A stretch of DNA of 64,000 nucleotides, taken from assembly GCA_000155695.1 (NCBI GenBank), contig DS990592.1:4682961-4746960 (forward strand), read 5' to 3'. The notes beneath the pieces are model-generated. The model did not search any database, was not told where the DNA came from, and saw only the letters and a program-made list of their open reading frames with translations. Origin of the DNA: Verrucomicrobiia bacterium DG1235 (GTDB lineage Bacteria > Verrucomicrobiota > Verrucomicrobiia > Opitutales > Opitutaceae). Positions within the stretch are counted from its first letter, which is position 1, and every line of letters begins with the position of its first letter. The position numbers were made by a program, and so were the translations under genes. Positions 17,276 to 25,697 of the stretch are shown here, piece after piece.

Positions 17276-18028
17276 ATGCTGAACGGAGTCTATCAAAATG
17301 CAGCGGCCATGACGGGCCTTGAGAACTGGAACAATTCGATTGCCCAGAACATCGCCCAGTCGTCCACGCCCGGCTACAAGAAGGCGATGCTTTCCTTCGA
17401 AGGGGTGGAAGCGGGCTCAGTTGGCATTAAGAATTCTTTCGGCAACACGCTGCAGCACGCCAGCATCCAGACCAAGGGCGTTGGGGCGGTAGATTTTTCC
17501 AGTGGCTCGATCGTTACTACAAACGGCGAATTTGACTTCGCTCTCGAGGGTGACGGCTTTTTCGAGCTCAGGGCGGATGACGGACAATTGGTCTACACCC
17601 GTGACGGTCAGTTCAAGATGAATGACCAGGGCGAGCTCGTGAGCAAGCAAGGCTTTCACGTGATGTCGGATACGCGAAACATCATTCAGTTGATCCCGGA
17701 TGGAGGGCGTCTTCAGGCGGCCAATGACGGCACGCTGCGTCAAGGCGGACAGAAGGTCGCCGAGATGAGCATTCGTGGAGTCGAGAATCCGGAATACATG
17801 ATCCGCTCCAATGGCGGCTTTATCCTCGGTCCGAATAATGAAGAGGCAGCTCGCCACATCGAAGCTCCTTTCGTTCGTCACGGCTCTCTCGAGCAGAGCA
17901 ACGTCTCCGCTACTACTGAGATGATCAATCTCATCAATGTTTCCCGCTCCTTTCAAATCAACCAGAGAGTGATCCAGCAGCATGATGACGTCCTCGGCAA
18001 AGCGATTCAAACGCTCGGAGGCCGCTAG
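17276..18028 (+). CDS. flgF: Flagellar basal-body rod protein FlgF
   Basis: This is a proximal/distal rod family protein. The ATG at 17276 was chosen because MLNGVYQNAAAMTGLENWNN aligns with the start of FlgG-type proteins, while the upstream GTG (17252) lies inside the sigma-54 promoter. The 250-residue product has the rod signature (IAQNIAQSSTPGYKKAMLSFE, residues about 26-46), a central EGDGFFELRADDGQLVYTRDGQFKMN block and the C-terminal helix SATTEMINLINVSRSFQINQRVIQQHDD. It could be called FlgG-like, but its place before a clear FlgG supports FlgF. Confidence 0.87.
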   Translation: MLNGVYQNAAAMTGLENWNNSIAQNIAQSSTPGYKKAMLSFEGVEAGSVGIKNSFGNTLQHASIQTKGVGAVDFSSGSIVTTNGEFDFALEGDGFFELRADDGQLVYTRDGQFKMNDQGELVSKQGFHVMSDTRNIIQLIPDGGRLQAANDGTLRQGGQKVAEMSIRGVENPEYMIRSNGGFILGPNNEEAARHIEAPFVRHGSLEQSNVSATTEMINLINVSRSFQINQRVIQQHDDVLGKAIQTLGGR

Positions 18029-18077
18029 TAGCCAAATCCTCAATACGACTTTTTCAGAACAACCCACCTAACGAACT

Positions 18078-18860
18078 ATGAGCATCTCACTTTACTCGGC
18101 AGCGAGCGGCATGGAGGCCCAGCAGACAAATCTCAATGTCATCTCCAACAACATTGCCAACGTGAGCACGACCGGCTTCAAGAAGAGCAAGGTCGAGTTT
18201 CAGGACATGTTCTACCAGGTGCCGAAGTCAGTCGGCGCGGACTCCGGAGGCAACATCCTCCCGACTGGTATTCAGGTTGGTACTGGCACGCAGGTCGTGT
18301 CCACGTCCAAGGTTTTCACTCAAGGTCAGGTCTCTCAGACCGGTGAGCAGCTCGACGTCGCCATCGTGGGAGACGGATTCTTTCGCGTTACCGGTCCAGA
18401 TAACGAAACGCTCTACACACGTGACGGAGCTTTCAAGGTGGGGCCTACGGGAGAGGTGACGAACAGCCAAGGCATGACGGCGATCGACTTCGCCGCTCCG
18501 CCCGCTGGTACTACCAAGGTCGTGATCAATGACACGGGAGGGGTTACCTATCTCGCGGATGACAGCGACGTGCTGGGTCGAGGCCAATTGCAGACAGCTC
18601 GCTTCCGCAACTCCTCCGGTTTGCTTGCTCTTGGCGGAAATCTCTTTCGTGAAACCGACGCCAGTGGAGCTCCTACGGTAGGAAATCCTGGAGCGGATGG
18701 TTCTGGCACGCTTCAACAAGGTTACCTCGAAACCTCTAACGTGAACATTGTCGAAGAGATGGTGAACATGATTCTCGCCCAGCGAGCCTACGAAATTAAT
18801 TCAAAGTCCATCCAGACTTCGGACTCCATGATGCAGCAAGTCGCCCAGCTCAAGCGCTAG
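18078..18860 (+). CDS. flgG: Flagellar distal rod protein FlgG
   Basis: The 260-residue product matches FlgG throughout. It has an N-terminal rod signature (MSISLYSAASGMEAQQTNLN, ISNNIANVSTTGFKKSKVEFQD), the VGDGFFRVTG and LYTRDGAFKVG block in the middle, and the C-terminal SNVNIVEEMVNMILAQRAYEINSKSIQTSD. FlgG builds the distal rod through the P and L rings. It sits 49 bp after flgF and 2 bp before flgA. Confidence 0.96.
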   Translation: MSISLYSAASGMEAQQTNLNVISNNIANVSTTGFKKSKVEFQDMFYQVPKSVGADSGGNILPTGIQVGTGTQVVSTSKVFTQGQVSQTGEQLDVAIVGDGFFRVTGPDNETLYTRDGAFKVGPTGEVTNSQGMTAIDFAAPPAGTTKVVINDTGGVTYLADDSDVLGRGQLQTARFRNSSGLLALGGNLFRETDASGAPTVGNPGADGSGTLQQGYLETSNVNIVEEMVNMILAQRAYEINSKSIQTSDSMMQQVAQLKR

Positions 18861-18862
18861 TC

Positions 18863-19721
18863 ATGAAATTTTCGATACTTCTACGCCTCACCATCGGACT
18901 CGGCATCGCCGTATTTATTTTCGCGTCCGCTCTTCGCGCTTCGCTCGAAGACATTCTCGCTCCTTTGCCGATGGCGGAAGTTGCCGCTGTATCCAAGCCA
19001 AGCTTACGTACGCTCGAATCGGTCGTCGCGGTTAGCCCCATCGTTAAGTCGCCGCCGGTTGAAGTGGAGGAGGAGTACGCAGCGGATTCGATCCTCGCAT
19101 CGGACGTGCACGAAGCGGTGGTGGCTGCGATGCAGGAAAGCCTTCGCCCTGCGGGAGACCTTACGCTCGTGCCCTTGCGAGACTTGCCGGACCTTTCGTC
19201 TTATTCGCATCCGTTCGCGGTGAACTTGATCACGGTGCCAGGTCGTCTTTCGCGTGGAAATGTCCTACTGAGATTTCAGGTGGAGAACGAGGAAGGCATC
19301 CTAGGCGAGTGGAGTGTTCCGTTTCGCGTACACCTTTTTAGCGAAGTTTGGTATCCGCGGGCGCACCTTCGTCGTGGAGATCTCGCGACGCCGTCGGATT
19401 TCGATATTCGCCAAGTCGATTTGCTTGCCGAGCCTGACGCAGTGCCGGCAGGCTCTCGAGAGCCTGCTTCGCCACGAGTACAGCAGGGATATTACACCAG
19501 GCAGACCGCTTAACTGGAAGGATCTTATGGAGCGGGCGCTCGTTCGCAAAGGCGACGTAGTAGAGGTCTCCGCCGTCAACGGACTTCTAGCTATCACTAT
19601 GCGCGCCATCGCTCGTCAGGACGGCACGGATGGCGATTTGATTCTCCTTAGAAATATTGATTCAGCCAAAGAATTCTCTGCCCGAGTGATCGGGGAGAAT
19701 AGGGTAGAAGTCATATTCTAG
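18863..19721 (+). CDS. flgA: P-ring assembly chaperone FlgA, split by a +1 frameshift
   Basis: FlgA is a periplasmic chaperone for P-ring (FlgI) assembly. The first frame (18863-19513) encodes a signal-anchor-like N-terminus and the start of the FlgA/SAF region up to about residue 196, then runs into unrelated residues and a stop. The correct C-terminus (LESLLRHEYSRDITPGRPL, then RKGDVVEVSAVNGLLAITMRAIARQDGTDGDLILLRN) is in another frame up to 19721. The shift must occur near 19448-19467, which is a perfect 20-bp palindrome, GCAGGCTCTCGAGAGCCTGC. A joined product would have about 285 residues, normal for FlgA. A sequencing error, a recent mutation or programmed frameshifting are all possible. 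Confidence 0.8.
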
Positions 19722-19742
19722 AAATATTCAACGACACTTATA

Positions 19743-20345
19743 ATGCGTATACATCTTTTCATTACACTTGCTCTACTCCTCGCGGCGAACCTGCCGGCGA
19801 AGTCCCTTTGGAATTCGAAGAAGAACAACGAGGCGGGCATGTTCGCGGATCGCACTGCGGCTCGTGTCGGCGACATTCTGATGATCGAGGTCAGCGAAGA
19901 GACGATTGTGAATCGTTCTTCTGCTAAGACCTCTTCGACGGACTCGAATGTAGGTCATGGATTTGATTCGCTCGTTCTACCTGATATTTTGGATTCGGAC
20001 ACGGTCCTGCCTAGTATTGATATTTCACCTACTGAAAGCTTCAATGGTAGTGGATCGATTAGCGACGCGAACATTATGGAGTCGAAAATTTCGGTGATGG
20101 TTGTCGACGTAAAGCCGAACGGAAATCTCGTCATCGAGGGAGCCAGAAAAGTCATGTCTTCGGGTGAAGCTCAGTACCTTGTCGTTCGCGGTATTGTGCG
20201 CGGAGATGACGTGGATGCCAACAATACCGTCTTGTCTGCCAATGTTCTCAATGCCGCAGTTGAGCTCTTCAGCGAAGGCGATCTCAAAAACGCACAGACC
20301 AAGGGCTGGGTTCAGCGTCTGGTCGACGTGACCAATATCCTCTAG
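19743..20345 (+). CDS. flgH: Flagellar L-ring protein FlgH, without a lipobox
   Basis: FlgH forms the outer-membrane L-ring. The 200-residue product has a signal peptide (about residues 1-20), the family motif SLW...GMFADRTAARVGDILMIEVSE, and a C-terminal half ending in NTVLSANVLNAAVELFSEGDLK. Canonical FlgH is a lipoprotein, but no cysteine is present in or after the signal peptide, so acylation is not expected. The product is a little short. It follows flgA and precedes flgI, as usual. Confidence 0.9.
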   Translation: MRIHLFITLALLLAANLPAKSLWNSKKNNEAGMFADRTAARVGDILMIEVSEETIVNRSSAKTSSTDSNVGHGFDSLVLPDILDSDTVLPSIDISPTESFNGSGSISDANIMESKISVMVVDVKPNGNLVIEGARKVMSSGEAQYLVVRGIVRGDDVDANNTVLSANVLNAAVELFSEGDLKNAQTKGWVQRLVDVTNIL

Positions 20346-20377
20346 TCGTAAGACAGCACCCAATTCCTATTTCTACA

Positions 20378-21475
20378 GTGAAACTCCTAGCGCGCATCAT
20401 CCTACTTTTCGCCGTATCCGCATCTGCGGTACAGGCTGCTAGAGTCAAGGACCTCGTATCCGTCGAAGGCGGACGAGACAATCAGTTGGTCGGATACGGT
20501 CTAGTTGTCGGACTTGCGGGAGACGGCGACAGCTCATCGCCGATGACGATCAACGCGGTTGCGAATTCACTGCGTCGTTTCGGGCTCACCGTTGATGCGG
20601 AAGAGATCAAGTCCGAGAATGTGGCCGCTGTAATGATTACTGCGGACATCCCTCCTTTCGCTCGCGAAGGGACTCGTATCGACGTAACGGTTTCATCGAT
20701 TGGAGACGCTGAAAGCCTGCAAGGCGGAGTGCTTCTTCAAACCCCTCTTATGGGTGCGGACGAGGCAGTGTACGCAGTTGCTCAGGGTCAAATCGCAGTC
20801 GGTGGCTACATCGGCGGCGGAGGCGGAGCAGGGGGCGCGACCGTTCAGAAGAATCACCCGACTGTTGGTTCGATATCCAATGGAGCCATCGTGGAGCGCG
20901 AGATTGAGATGGAGGTTGGCAAGGGCGGATTCGTGAAGCTGATCCTTCGCAACCCGGATTATAACACCGCTTCGAAACTCGCCGAAGGGATCAACGTAAT
21001 ATTCCCATCAAGCACGATCGCTCTCGATGCGGCGGCGGTGCAGATCACTATCCCAGAAATCTACCTCGGTAGGGAAGTCGATTTCATCTCCTCTGTTGGC
21101 GGAATTTCGATCGAGCCCGACACGCCGGCCCGTATTATTATCAACGAGCGCACCGGCACGATCGTCGCGACAGCAGGCGTACGCGTCTCGACCGTCGCGG
21201 TCAGCCATGGCTCGCTCAGTTTGACCATCGCTCGTTCGCAAAACATTTCCCAGCCGGGACCCTTTTCTCAAACAGGGGAGACTGCAGTGGCCGAAGGCAC
21301 GGAGTTGGAAGTGGTCGAGGAGCTTGGAGCTTTTCATATCATTCCCGACTACCCGACGATTCAGCAGGTGACCAACGCGCTTAACGCGATGGGCGTGTCG
21401 ACCCGTGAGATGATGTCCATTCTTCAGGCCATGAAGAGCGCTGGGGCTCTGCAGGCGGAACTCGTAATTAAGTAG
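20378..21475 (+). CDS. flgI: Flagellar P-ring protein FlgI
   Basis: FlgI forms the periplasmic P-ring. The 365-residue product starts at GTG 20378, has a signal peptide ending near VQAAR, and shows long conserved stretches: VSVEGGRDNQLVGYGLVVGLAGDGD, NVAAVMITADIPPFAREGTRIDVTVSSIGDAESL, and the end of the domain VQQVTNALNAMGVSTREMMSILQAMKSAGAL in family style. Length is normal. Its presence with FlgH shows that the motor is built through an outer membrane. Confidence 0.95.
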   Translation: MKLLARIILLFAVSASAVQAARVKDLVSVEGGRDNQLVGYGLVVGLAGDGDSSSPMTINAVANSLRRFGLTVDAEEIKSENVAAVMITADIPPFAREGTRIDVTVSSIGDAESLQGGVLLQTPLMGADEAVYAVAQGQIAVGGYIGGGGGAGGATVQKNHPTVGSISNGAIVEREIEMEVGKGGFVKLILRNPDYNTASKLAEGINVIFPSSTIALDAAAVQITIPEIYLGREVDFISSVGGISIEPDTPARIIINERTGTIVATAGVRVSTVAVSHGSLSLTIARSQNISQPGPFSQTGETAVAEGTELEVVEELGAFHIIPDYPTIQQVTNALNAMGVSTREMMSILQAMKSAGALQAELVIK

Positions 21476-21510
21476 TCACTACACTTTTAAGCTTTAACTG
21501 ATACAACTAG

Positions 21511-21849
21511 ATGGAAGTCACAAGTACAGCGATGTCAGGCCTAACCGGCCAATCCTGGAAAGAGCAAATGCTCGCCGGTGACGCCTCGCGTAAGGAACAA
21601 GTCGATCAACTCGCGGGCGAGTTCGAGGGCGTGCTCCTGCGCCAGTTTTTGGACGAAGCCCTGAAGCCTATGGATCCGGAAAATGGATACTTTGGCTCGG
21701 AGATATCGCCCATGTACGAACATTTAATCAAGGACTCGTTGGCCTCTAGCATTACGGAGGCAGGGTCGCTCGGATTCTCCTCGGTGCTGCAGGTTCAGCT
21801 GTTTCCCGATAATCTAAACGAAGGAGAGGGAGCATCATCCCATGAGTAA
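21511..21849 (+). CDS. flgJ: FlgJ-type rod-binding protein, no muramidase domain
   Basis: This 112-residue product corresponds to the N-terminal rod-binding domain of FlgJ: QLAGEFEGVLLRQFLDEALKP, then GSEISPMYEHLIKDSLASSITEAGSLGF. The peptidoglycan hydrolase half found in enterobacterial FlgJ is absent, as in many other phyla, so wall remodelling must be supplied elsewhere. It lies between flgI and flgN, and its stop overlaps the flgN start. Confidence 0.88.
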   Translation: MEVTSTAMSGLTGQSWKEQMLAGDASRKEQVDQLAGEFEGVLLRQFLDEALKPMDPENGYFGSEISPMYEHLIKDSLASSITEAGSLGFSSVLQVQLFPDNLNEGEGASSHE

Positions 21850-22351
21850 TATTTTTGCAGAAAAAGACTGGGACCCGTTGGTCGATCTGCTGCGCAACGA
21901 AGTGCAGGAGTATGGAGGACTCTACAACTTGCTCGAACGTCAGCAGGAGGAGATTTTCAAGCGCGACCCTCAATTGGTACTCGATACGAACGCGGAAATC
22001 GAAGGCTACATGTCCGATATGGGCGGTTTGCGTAATCGCCGCGAAGCGTTTGTACGCGAAATGGCTCGCGAGTGTGGAGCCGACGAAGATCAGCCGCTTT
22101 CCAAGCTGCTCGCTCACTTTCCCGACTTTATGCGTCCGATGCTACAAGCATTGGTTGATGAGATTAACCACATGATTCGCCGTACCCGCCACAAGGCGCG
22201 TCAGAATTTCATGCTCCTCTCTCGTACGATGGAGATTAACCACGAGACGATGCAGGCTCTGCAGCCAGGGAACTTCAACAAGACTTACACGAAGAAAGGG
22301 CGCGTTGGAGTGAAGACTCAGATGCCGTCGCGCTACCAAGCGTTCGTGTAG
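21842..22351 (+). CDS. flgN: FlgN-type flagellar chaperone
   Basis: This is a 169-residue, mostly helical protein without membrane segments. Position directly before flgK and flgL, the length, and the helical pattern (LVDLLRNEVQEYGGLYNLLERQQEEIFKRD, then a long central helix) match FlgN, the export chaperone for the hook-filament junction proteins. FlgN sequences are divergent, so the name relies partly on context. Confidence 0.82.
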   Translation: MSNIFAEKDWDPLVDLLRNEVQEYGGLYNLLERQQEEIFKRDPQLVLDTNAEIEGYMSDMGGLRNRREAFVREMARECGADEDQPLSKLLAHFPDFMRPMLQALVDEINHMIRRTRHKARQNFMLLSRTMEINHETMQALQPGNFNKTYTKKGRVGVKTQMPSRYQAFV

Positions 22352-22393
22352 TCTGCCCGCGGCTCGAATTTAAAATTTGGATACCCACACCAC

Positions 22394-23854
22394 ATGTCCA
22401 GCAGCAATATTTTCGGCGACCTCGCCAACGCTACTAAAGCCCTAAGCGCTCATCGCTTCGGGGTGACGACTGCGGGCAACAACTTGGCGAACGTCAACAA
22501 TCCCGACTACGCTCGTCAGCGCGTGCTGATCGGTGAGGAGGGGATGATCCAGACTATCGCCGGTCCGCAGGGCATGGGTGTCGAAGTCGTCGGTTTCCAG
22601 CATATGCGAGACGCGGTTCTCGATCGCGAAGTTCTCCGCGAGACGAGTCTCAATGCTTCTCTTACGGCGCAGCAAGCAGCGCTTGGAAAGGCCGAGTCGA
22701 GTCTTGGCCAGGAGATCAATCGTTCTGGCGATTCGCCTTTTATCGATGGCGCGACTGCAGATGGCGGCGGCTCTGGCGGCATCGCGGAAACGCTCAACAA
22801 TTTCTTCAACGCCTTCCATTCGCTTTCCGCCAATCCAGGTTCGGACGCGGAAAAGGAGTCTCTTTTGCAGAAGGCTGAGATCCTTACCGAGAAGCTCAAT
22901 GTGACATCGGAGCGTTTCTCGGATCTTCGCGAGGCATTGACTCTTGAGGTTGAAACCGATCTCGATTCTGCGAACCAGATGATCGAGGAGATCGCTACTT
23001 TGAACGCCGAGATTGCGAGAGCGGAATCAAGTCACGCTGGCCAAGCCCTCAGTCTTCGCGATCAGCGGCAAGCCGTTCTGAGAGATCTCTCAGAGATCAT
23101 GCAGATCAAGACTGAGAACATTGACGATAGCGCTGGCCAGATTCGGGTTTACATTCCTACCATAGGCGGAGACAGCCCGCAGCTCGACCTTGTGAGCCGT
23201 GGCCGTTTTCAGACGGTTGACCTCGATGATTCCGGCGTGAATCCAGTCTTTACGGTTGGCGAGGATGCGATTCAGATCGATGTGCGCGGCGGCAGCGTGC
23301 ACGGAGCCTTGAAATCTAGGGATGGCGCCATCGCCGAGTATCAGAGAGGTTTAGACGATCTCGCGAAGGAGCTGGTGACTCAGGTCAACGGCCTCTACAA
23401 TTCCGGGGTCTCTCCTAACGATACGAATTTCTTTTCTGATACTAGTGACCCCAGCGAGTTTACCGCTGCAGGCATTACGCTAGCCTCCGACCTCACGGCC
23501 TCGACGCTTCGTACTTCCAACGCTTCTACGGACCTCGGCGATAACAGTCTCACGCTCGCGATCGCGGAGCTCGACGACACGAATCAAGCCGCTCTTGGAA
23601 ACCGCAACTTCGGGACCTTCTATCGCTCGATCGTCACCGATCTTGGCGAGAACGTGGCGGCGGTCGATTCTCGACTCGAGGATGAGAACATTGTTTTCGA
23701 ACTGCTCAAGCAACAGCAGGACGCGGTGTCCGGCGTTTCCATCGACGAGGAAATGACTGACATGATGAAATTCCAGCGAGCCTTCCAAGCAACGGGCAAG
23801 CTTATCCAAACCATCGACGAGATGCTCGATGTGATTGTGAATCGACTTATTTAA
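22394..23854 (+). CDS. flgK: Flagellar hook-associated protein 1, FlgK
   Basis: FlgK is the first hook-filament junction protein. The 486-residue product has the rod/hook N-terminal motif (ALSAHRFGVTTAGNNLANVNNPDYARQRVLI, residues about 17-47), the LNNFFNAFHSLSANPGSDAEKESLLQKAE helix region, and the C-terminal VSIDEEMTDMMKFQRAFQATGKLIQTIDEMLDVIV. It is followed by flgL after 42 bp. Confidence 0.95.
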   Translation: MSSSNIFGDLANATKALSAHRFGVTTAGNNLANVNNPDYARQRVLIGEEGMIQTIAGPQGMGVEVVGFQHMRDAVLDREVLRETSLNASLTAQQAALGKAESSLGQEINRSGDSPFIDGATADGGGSGGIAETLNNFFNAFHSLSANPGSDAEKESLLQKAEILTEKLNVTSERFSDLREALTLEVETDLDSANQMIEEIATLNAEIARAESSHAGQALSLRDQRQAVLRDLSEIMQIKTENIDDSAGQIRVYIPTIGGDSPQLDLVSRGRFQTVDLDDSGVNPVFTVGEDAIQIDVRGGSVHGALKSRDGAIAEYQRGLDDLAKELVTQVNGLYNSGVSPNDTNFFSDTSDPSEFTAAGITLASDLTASTLRTSNASTDLGDNSLTLAIAELDDTNQAALGNRNFGTFYRSIVTDLGENVAAVDSRLEDENIVFELLKQQQDAVSGVSIDEEMTDMMKFQRAFQATGKLIQTIDEMLDVIVNRLI

Positions 23855-23896
23855 TCCAAATCCTGAATACGCGCTAATCTCCGTTTTCCCACAAAA

Positions 23897-24808
23897 ATGA
23901 GAGTCACCAACAACACATTCCCCGATACCCTTCTCAGCCACCTTCAGCGTGTCACGAAGGACATGAACATGCTCAACGAGCAGGTGGCTACCGGGCAGCG
24001 CATTTCCAAGGTTTCCGAAGACTCCGCCTCCGCGAATCGCATCCTCGACATGCAGGAGGAGAAGCACCGCATCACTCAGTTTTCTAAGAATGCGGCCCGC
24101 GCTCAGAACATCAACAATACCACGATCTCTCAGCTCCAGAATTTCATCCAGATCTCCGATCGCGTAGGGGAGCTCGCCACCTTGGCCGACGGTCTTAAGG
24201 GAGCAGACGGTATGCGAGCCTATGCGGAGGAAGTCGACGAGCTCATCAAGCACGCGATGCAAAGCGCCAACGCGAAGTTCAATGGAGAGTACATTTTTGG
24301 CGGCGTCGATTCCGGGACTGAGCCCTTCGTGGCCAACACGGACGCGGACGGGAAGATCATCGCCGCCCCAGGAGGCGCCGTGACTTATGAAGGCGCTGCG
24401 ACCGGACCTGAATTTCACCTATCCGAAACAGGAAAGATCAAGCCCTTCACCGATGGGGCGACCAACCAGCAGCTCGGCGATTTCATCAACCGCATGGTTG
24501 AGCTTCGAGATGCTCTTGAGACTGGAGACTCGGCAGCGGTGACTTCCACTATGCGCACGGATCTGGAGGAGTCGGAGGACGAAATGATCTTCGCCCTCAG
24601 TCGTCAGGGCTCCGTGCAAATGCGCATCGAATTTGATCTTTCACTCAATAAGCAACGCTTCACCGACCTCGAGGAAAACATATCTGCAGAGGCTGATGTG
24701 GACATTGCGCAAACTGTGGTTAGGCTAACACAAGTGCAGAACGCGTATCAGGCCTCGCTGAAGAGCGCCGGCCAGGTGCTCAACCAATCATTGCTCGACT
24801 ATATATAA
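23897..24808 (+). CDS. flgL: Flagellar hook-associated protein 3, FlgL
   Basis: FlgL is the second junction protein, related to flagellin. The 303-residue product has the flagellin-like N-terminal coiled-coil (MLNEQVATGQRISKVSEDSASANRIL), the conserved AMQSANAKFNGEYIFGG motif around residue 120-136, and a C-terminal helix with DVDIAQTVVRLTQVQNAYQASLKSAGQVLNQSLLDYI. Placement after flgK settles the assignment. Confidence 0.95.
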   Translation: MRVTNNTFPDTLLSHLQRVTKDMNMLNEQVATGQRISKVSEDSASANRILDMQEEKHRITQFSKNAARAQNINNTTISQLQNFIQISDRVGELATLADGLKGADGMRAYAEEVDELIKHAMQSANAKFNGEYIFGGVDSGTEPFVANTDADGKIIAAPGGAVTYEGAATGPEFHLSETGKIKPFTDGATNQQLGDFINRMVELRDALETGDSAAVTSTMRTDLEESEDEMIFALSRQGSVQMRIEFDLSLNKQRFTDLEENISAEADVDIAQTVVRLTQVQNAYQASLKSAGQVLNQSLLDYI

Positions 24809-24851
24809 AATAGTTCACGACGCCTAACACCTTATTTAGACCACACTATTC

Positions 24852-25307
24852 ATGAAAGTCGCACCAGATTCCCAGGCAGAAAAACAGGTTTGGATCAAGC
24901 CCATGGAGTTCGAGCTCCCGGGAGGCTTGATCGGTTTGGAGGACGCTACTCGCTTCGAGTTGCTGATCAACGAAGAGGAGGAGCCCTTCATGTGGATCCG
25001 CGCCGTCGAGCGTCACGAGCTTGGATTCGTGGTGATCGAGCCATCGGCTATTCTCAACGACTACGATGTAGAGATAGCCGACGATGATGCCAAGGGTCTT
25101 GAGATTCAGGGAGCCGACGACGCGATCGTGCTCAACATCGTCACGCTCAAAGACGACGATATCGAGTCCGCCACGGTAAATCTGATCGGACCTATAGTGC
25201 TCAACCGCCGCACCCTCAAGGGCAAGCAGGTGATCGCCGCAAACTACATGAAGTTTTCCGCTCGGCACCCCTTGCTGGCTGAGAGCGCCGTGGCAACCAA
25301 CTCGTAA
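24852..25307 (+). CDS. fliW: Flagellar assembly factor FliW
   Basis: FliW is a small regulator that binds CsrA and free flagellin. When flagellin is exported, FliW is released to antagonise CsrA and so permits flagellin translation. The 151-residue product has the family features LPGGLIGLEDATRFELL, PFMWIRAVE and the late NLIGPIVLNRRTLKGKQVI. It lies directly before csrA and flagellin, the arrangement in which this partner switch is best known. Confidence 0.94.
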   Translation: MKVAPDSQAEKQVWIKPMEFELPGGLIGLEDATRFELLINEEEEPFMWIRAVERHELGFVVIEPSAILNDYDVEIADDDAKGLEIQGADDAIVLNIVTLKDDDIESATVNLIGPIVLNRRTLKGKQVIAANYMKFSARHPLLAESAVATNS

Positions 25308-25334
25308 CGAGCAGCCCCAAGGAAGGACTCCGAC

Positions 25335-25640
25335 ATGCTAATACTTTCCCGCAAAGTGAATGAGGCGATCGTCATCGCCGAAAACATCGAGATCAAAATT
25401 ACCCGTATCGACGGGGACACCGTGAAGATCGGCATCGACGCCCCAAGGTCGATACCGATCGTCCGAAAAGAGCTCTTCGAAGAAATGCAAAAGGCCAATA
25501 AGGAGGCCATCGCGACGCCCGTCGCAGTGGCAGCAGGCGGTATCCCCGCTAAGCCTAAGCTATCTGGCTTGGCTAAAAGCCTTGCCTCTAAGAAGCAGTC
25601 AAAACAAACGGCCGGCACCTCGCCTAACCAAGGCGCATGA
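25335..25640 (+). CDS. csrA: Carbon storage regulator CsrA with a C-terminal extension
   Basis: CsrA is an RNA-binding translational repressor that recognises GGA motifs. Residues 1-55 are a canonical CsrA ([48 protein letters not shown]). The total is 101 residues, longer than the usual 60-75, because of a basic, Ala/Lys/Ser-rich tail from about residue 58. The leader contains GGAAGGA just before the ATG, which could allow autoregulation. Flagellin, the expected target, follows 57 bp downstream. Confidence 0.95.
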   Translation: MLILSRKVNEAIVIAENIEIKITRIDGDTVKIGIDAPRSIPIVRKELFEEMQKANKEAIATPVAVAAGGIPAKPKLSGLAKSLASKKQSKQTAGTSPNQGA

Positions 25641-25697
25641 AGCGTCCGCGAGAGGTCAGCCACTCACAACAAGTAACCTAAAGGAAGAGGTCGTAAC

